Source: Candidatus Kuenenia stuttgartensis | Lineage (GTDB): Bacteria > Planctomycetota > Planctomycetia > Gemmatales > Gemmataceae | Assembly: GCA_945875585.1 (NCBI GenBank) | Contig: CAMCLK010000047.1 | Location: forward strand, 1-36,994 | DNA length: 36,994 bases | Reading direction: 5' to 3' | In this document: positions 34,185-36,994 of the stretch, piece by piece | Position numbering within the stretch: the first letter of the stretch is position 1 | Layout of the letters: every line of letters starts with the position of its first letter | Program-made: the position numbers and the translations under genes | Notes under the pieces: generated by a model | The model's database searches: none | Told to the model about the DNA's origin: nothing | The model's input: only the letters and a program-made list of their open reading frames with translations

Positions 34185-35477
34185 TCACGCTGAATCTTGC
34201 GCGCGGGTGCTTCGGGAAAATCCGGCCACTGAAACCGCCAACAGTGCCAAGCCCAAAACACCGGCTAGTAGTGCGGCATTTTCAAAAAGCCCAAGCAGAT
34301 CTCCCTGCTTGCTGAGGGATCCCTTGCCCAATAGCACCGCCACATAGCCAAGGTATCCAAACGAATCCGCCAAATAAAGAAGATAACTCGAGGTTCCTTT
34401 GTCGCGTGTGGTTGCCAGCAATCGCTCGAACACCGTGGTGTGGATAGCCACATAAGGCAGGTACAAGCCAAGACCAATCATTACCACATAGGCGAACGGA
34501 TCGACCATTCCCGCGCGCCGGCCAAAAACCACTGCCAGCAGCCAAGCCAAACCTACAGCACAGATGCCCAATGAAGTGTAAAACGCCACGCGGTTGTTCC
34601 GCATCATCACCAAACTGCCATTCACCAGAAGTACCACCACGCTGACCCATAGTTCTGTTGTTGTGAATACTGAAGGTTCAGCGTCCACACCCAGACCTTT
34701 CCAGATTTCCGGTTGGAAGTCGGCGCGCAGACTACGAAGCACCGTTACCAGCAGGTAGAGAATGATGATGGTCACCAAACCTACGGAATGCTTTTGAAAC
34801 AGCGCCCATCGTTCACCAGGGGTCATGTTCGAGCGTTCGGCACGCGCCTCGACATCGTGCCGATCAGGGCGTGCCACCCCCGCGAGCATCCAGGTAAACA
34901 CCCCGAGAAACGGGAGGAACAAACCGCCTGCGGCAGCGGGCATCCAGAATTCGTCGATACCCAAACCAAGCAGCCATTTCCCAACCGACTTCGACACGCC
35001 GTCGGCCAGAATGAAACTGGCGCACAAACCTGCTGCCAGTGCTTCGGTTAGTCTGCGTCCTTCGAGAAAGCCAAGCACAAGTCCAAACACCATGCCAAGG
35101 GGCAGCCCGTTGATGAACAGGCACACGGCGTTCCAAGGTGCGGGCACCACAGCGAACAGCACAAGGGCCAACTGGGCCACGGCAATCAGCCCCACAATGC
35201 CCCACGCCCGGTAACGCGGTGGCAGTTCCGCCACCACTTTAATGCCAATAAATTTCGATACGGTGTACCCTGCAACCTGCGAGGCTACCAAAAGAAACTT
35301 GAGGCCGATCCCCCACTCCGTGGTTTGGGCAAATGCCGCTGCCGTGAACGGCTTGCGGAACATGTACATGCAGAAATAGGTTCCAAATGCGGCGATTAAG
35401 GCCCATAGGGCCACAACAATCGGATCCCGATGGCGAGAACTGTCGTCCAGAGGATCTTTCAGTGCCGTTTCGCTCAT
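34185..35477 (-). CDS. DUF5690 family protein, MFS-like membrane transporter
   Basis: A 430-residue membrane protein with 11-12 hydrophobic helices, of the MFS-related DUF5690 family: ALIAAFGTYFCMYMFRKPFTAAAF in the first helix region, then KFLLVASQVAGYTVSKFIGIK, LPLGMVFGLVLGFLEGRRLTEAL, and YLPYVAIHTTVFERLLATTRDKGTSSYLLYLADSFGYLGY near the end. The FRKPFTAA pattern recalls organophosphate antiporters such as GlpT/UhpT. GGAG nine bases before the ATG at 35477 fixes the start and leaves a 41-base gap to the divergent HD gene; the longer frame to 35639 would run into that gene. Pairing with a PhnZ-like enzyme suggests a phosphonate transporter (inference). Confidence 0.85.
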   Translation of the reverse strand: MSETALKDPLDDSSRHRDPIVVALWALIAAFGTYFCMYMFRKPFTAAAFAQTTEWGIGLKFLLVASQVAGYTVSKFIGIKVVAELPPRYRAWGIVGLIAVAQLALVLFAVVPAPWNAVCLFINGLPLGMVFGLVLGFLEGRRLTEALAAGLCASFILADGVSKSVGKWLLGLGIDEFWMPAAAGGLFLPFLGVFTWMLAGVARPDRHDVEARAERSNMTPGERWALFQKHSVGLVTIIILYLLVTVLRSLRADFQPEIWKGLGVDAEPSVFTTTELWVSVVVLLVNGSLVMMRNNRVAFYTSLGICAVGLAWLLAVVFGRRAGMVDPFAYVVMIGLGLYLPYVAIHTTVFERLLATTRDKGTSSYLLYLADSFGYLGYVAVLLGKGSLSKQGDLLGLFENAALLAGVLGLALLAVSVAGFSRSTRAQDSA

Positions 35478-35584
35478 ACAGAAAGACTCCATTGCCGGTG
35501 GAGGTTGGGATCCCTTAGATGAATTTAGGAATCGAACGCTCCGTTGTTGATGAAGGATTGATGAACCGGGAGAAATTGTTAGCC

Positions 35585-36133
35585 ATGAAGACACCGGCAG
35601 ACCTTGTGGTTCATCTGCTCGATTCCTGCGGGGATTCACAATACGGCAGCGAGGCGGTTAGCCAGCGCGAGCACGCGCTTCAATGCGCCTTGCTTGCCCG
35701 CCAGAAGGGCTATGCCTCGCACCTTGTGGCGGCCTGCCTGCTTCATGACATTGGCCATTTGCTGCACGACCTTCCGGAAGATGCGCCCGAGCGGGGCATC
35801 GACGACGTTCACGAGGACCGTGGAGCAGACTGGCTGGAGTCGCGATTTTTGCCCGACGTGGTGGAACCGGTTCGGTTGCATGTGGCTGCCAAGCGTTATC
35901 TCTGCGCGGTGGAAGCGGATTATTTTTCTCTGTTGAGTCCTCCGTCAGTCTTGAGCCTCGAGCTTCAGGGCGGCCCGATGTCTGCTCCCGAGATCGAAGC
36001 GTTTTGCGCCAACCCGCACCATCAGGCCGCGGTGGATCTGAGAAGGCTCGACGACGAAGCCAAAGTGCCCGGATTACCCACGCCAACAGCGGCCGATTTT
36101 CTGCCGGAATTGCGGGCGGGGGAAAGGGGTTGA
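35585..36133 (+). CDS. phnZ: PhnZ-like HD-domain phosphonate oxygenase
   Basis: A 182-residue HD-domain protein of the phosphonate-degradation oxygenase group. PhnZ uses a mixed-valent di-iron site to cleave 1-hydroxy-2-aminoethylphosphonate to glycine and phosphate. Numbered from this start, Tyr20 and Glu23 (QYGSE), His30 (REHALQCAL), His54-Asp55 (LLHDIGHLLHD), His76 (DVHEDRGADWL), His99 and Lys103 (RLHVAAKRYLCA) and Asp156 (LRRLDDEAK) reproduce the spacing I recall for the PhnZ Tyr/Glu, iron ligands and Lys. ATGs at 35519 and 35561 are alternative starts; 35585 fits the family N-terminus and has GGGAG twelve bases upstream. No PhnY-type hydroxylase is in view. Divergent from DUF5690. Confidence 0.85.
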   Translation: MKTPADLVVHLLDSCGDSQYGSEAVSQREHALQCALLARQKGYASHLVAACLLHDIGHLLHDLPEDAPERGIDDVHEDRGADWLESRFLPDVVEPVRLHVAAKRYLCAVEADYFSLLSPPSVLSLELQGGPMSAPEIEAFCANPHHQAAVDLRRLDDEAKVPGLPTPTAADFLPELRAGERG

Positions 36134-36210
36134 AGTTGGTGAAACCGCGCAAGGGGACGGGAAAGCCGCCTTTGAATTCTTTAGGATGAGTACGATTAAG
36201 ACAGCAGAAT

Positions 36211-36275
36211 CGAAGAGCCCCGCACGACTGAGTAAGGGGCCATGGGCAAGATTCGGAATCTGAAGCTATTACATC
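36211..36275 (-). repeat. Dispersed repeat, head-and-core copy (copy 6)
   Basis: On the minus strand: a diverged head (GCTTCAGATTCCGAATCTTG), then GGCCCCTTACTCAGTCGTGC and GGGGCTCTTCG, after which similarity stops. It lies 77 bases after the PhnZ-like gene and could act as its terminator through the GC-rich hairpin. Confidence 0.75.
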
Positions 36276-36438
36276 AATAAACACCGAACAGATTTTGTAA
36301 GGAAGTCGGCTGTAGACGAATAGGGATTACGGGTTAGTTTGATGTGAATTAAATTTTGCGTTTAAATAGAATCGCTTAGTTGCAATCAGCCAAATTTATA
36401 TATTTTAACGAGTTAAATAATAAGACCAACAAGTTCCT
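36276..36438. other. AT-rich non-coding gap
   Basis: About 160 bases, very AT-rich, between repeat copy 6 and the small minus-strand frame. I see no gene, terminator or repeat in it. Confidence 0.5.
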
Positions 36439-36672
36439 TTAGTTGTGGATTCCACGAGGCCAGATAATTCCAACCAAAGTTGGGAAAGCGCCGCGCAGCC
36501 AGCCGTCCCAGCCGCCATTATTTCCATTTGTGTTGCGCCAATTTTCTAGCGCATTGGCTGCTATATTATGCCCTGTTCTTTGTAAAATCTCTATGGCTTG
36601 TTGTTTGGTTGGCATTTTAAAAACCCATTCAAACGAAAGATGTGATCGCATATTAAGGATAACGTCCACCAT
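36439..36672 (-). CDS. Small hypothetical protein beside an IS256 end
   Basis: A 77-residue frame from an ATG at 36672; ATGs at 36651 and 36615 are alternatives. The C-terminal 58 residues look protein-like (MPTKQQAIEILQRTGHNIAA, then LENWRNTNGNNGGWDGWLRG), with Trp- and Asn/Gly-rich content. The start region has no convincing ribosome site and lies 19 bases from the IS256 left end, so the 5' part of a longer gene may have been cut off by the insertion. No family recognised. Confidence 0.4.
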   Translation of the reverse strand: MVDVILNMRSHLSFEWVFKMPTKQQAIEILQRTGHNIAANALENWRNTNGNNGGWDGWLRGAFPTLVGIIWPRGIHN

Positions 36673-36690
36673 TATGCGCACATTTGCGAA

Positions 36691-36756
36691 GTGATCTCCG
36701 TGAGGTTAGTGATGGCAGTAACGAGCTATCCAATCTTTTCACACCACGGAGATCAC
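36691..36756 (+). repeat. Inverted repeat over the IS256 transposase ribosome site
   Basis: GTGATCTCCGTG at 36691-36702 and its perfect complement CACGGAGATCAC at 36745-36756, 42 bases apart. The second arm contains the GGAG just before the transposase ATG, so mRNA started outside the element would fold and hide the ribosome site. The first arm probably lies at or near the left terminus of the element. Confidence 0.6.
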
Positions 36757-36757
36757 G

Positions 36758-36994
36758 ATGAGCAGGTTAAATGAAAACAGGAAGTCGGGCAAGGTATTGG
36801 ATGCGATCCGGATTGATGCAGGTCAGATCCGCGGTCACTTGGATGCGCTGGTGAAATCATCGGTCGAAGAGACGTTAAACGGTCTTCAGGATGTCGAGGA
36901 GGACAGTCTTTGCTGTACCGGCAAATTCGATAGGAGGCCAGAGCGTGTGGACACCCGATCGGGGAGCCAGAGCCGAAAGCTTCATAGCAAAGCA
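36758..36994 (+). CDS. IS256-family (mutator-type) transposase, N-terminal part
   Basis: Seventy-nine codons from an ATG at 36758 to the window edge. The translation contains LDALVKSSVEETLNGLQDVEED, a Cys-containing stretch, and the family-typical RRPERVDTRSGSQSRKL (compare the usual R..R.D.R.G.Y.R.L of IS256 transposases). GGAG lies 6 bases before the ATG. The DDE catalytic residues would be to the right of the window. Replaces nothing visible here but marks the right end as accessory DNA. Confidence 0.8.
   Translation, partial: MSRLNENRKSGKVLDAIRIDAGQIRGHLDALVKSSVEETLNGLQDVEEDSLCCTGKFDRRPERVDTRSGSQSRKLHSKA

Noticed and set aside
30902..36275. Integron attC sites or a cassette array
   Set aside because: The repeats occur in both orientations, lack the attC end motifs, and no integrase is present.
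30902..36275. CRISPR array
   Set aside because: Copies are long, widely and unevenly spaced, inverted, and have no regular spacers or cas genes.

Overview
The window looks like a piece of a planctomycete chromosome, most likely a Gemmata-like lineage. This is inferred from protein families seen in the translations, not from any search. The pointers are a giant PVC-type haem-binding CxxCH protein, a DUF1080 (3-keto-disaccharide hydrolase-like) protein, a DUF5690 transporter next to a PhnZ-like HD oxygenase, and several small proteins resembling conserved planctomycete unknowns. Most genes in 1-30.8 kb are compact, of moderate-to-high GC, with good Shine-Dalgarno sites and many ATGA stop/start overlaps.

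Layout. 1-4739 (minus): a coupled DUF4129-like / DUF4350-like / MoxR ATPase / DUF58 operon; the DUF58 gene runs off the left edge. 4809-13997 (minus): a carbohydrate operon in the order tkt, rpiA, gnd, pgl, rpe, glk, GH63-like glucosidase. It covers most of the pentose phosphate pathway (no zwf or transaldolase here) plus glucose release and phosphorylation. 14224-18964 (plus): a Tat-exported Mn-type superoxide dismutase with a strong hairpin after it, then a 1287-residue haem protein fused to a PmoA-like (DUF6807-like) C-terminal domain. 18984-22575 (minus): a DUF1080 protein, then a four-gene set made of an 85-residue protein, a response regulator with a GAF-like region, an intracellular subtilisin-like protease without signal peptide, and a very acidic protein. 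22743-26087 (plus): YgiQ-type radical SAM protein, RluA-type pseudouridine synthase and a small unknown, all overlapping. 26192-26781 (plus): a DUF433/DUF5615 toxin-antitoxin-like pair behind a near-consensus promoter. 26867-30833: a catabolic cluster of RidA, M81/MlrC peptidase and MFS transporter (minus) diverging from an RraA-like protein (plus).

From about 30.84 kb to the right end the character changes to an accessory region. It has AT-rich stretches, a secreted DUF4230-like protein, an IS66-family transposase with a damaged N-terminal frame and a foreign-looking C-terminus, and the left end of an IS256-family element. It also holds at least six copies, in both orientations, of a dispersed repeat of up to about 170 bp with a GC-rich hairpin core. 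Embedded in it is a normal-looking divergent pair: a DUF5690 transporter-like protein and a PhnZ-like mixed-valent di-iron oxygenase, suggesting organophosphonate use.

The best candidates for something undescribed are the REC-GAF/subtilase/acidic-protein set at 19.6-22.6 kb and the repeat family at 30.9-36.3 kb. No tRNA, rRNA, CRISPR array or recognisable riboswitch was seen.
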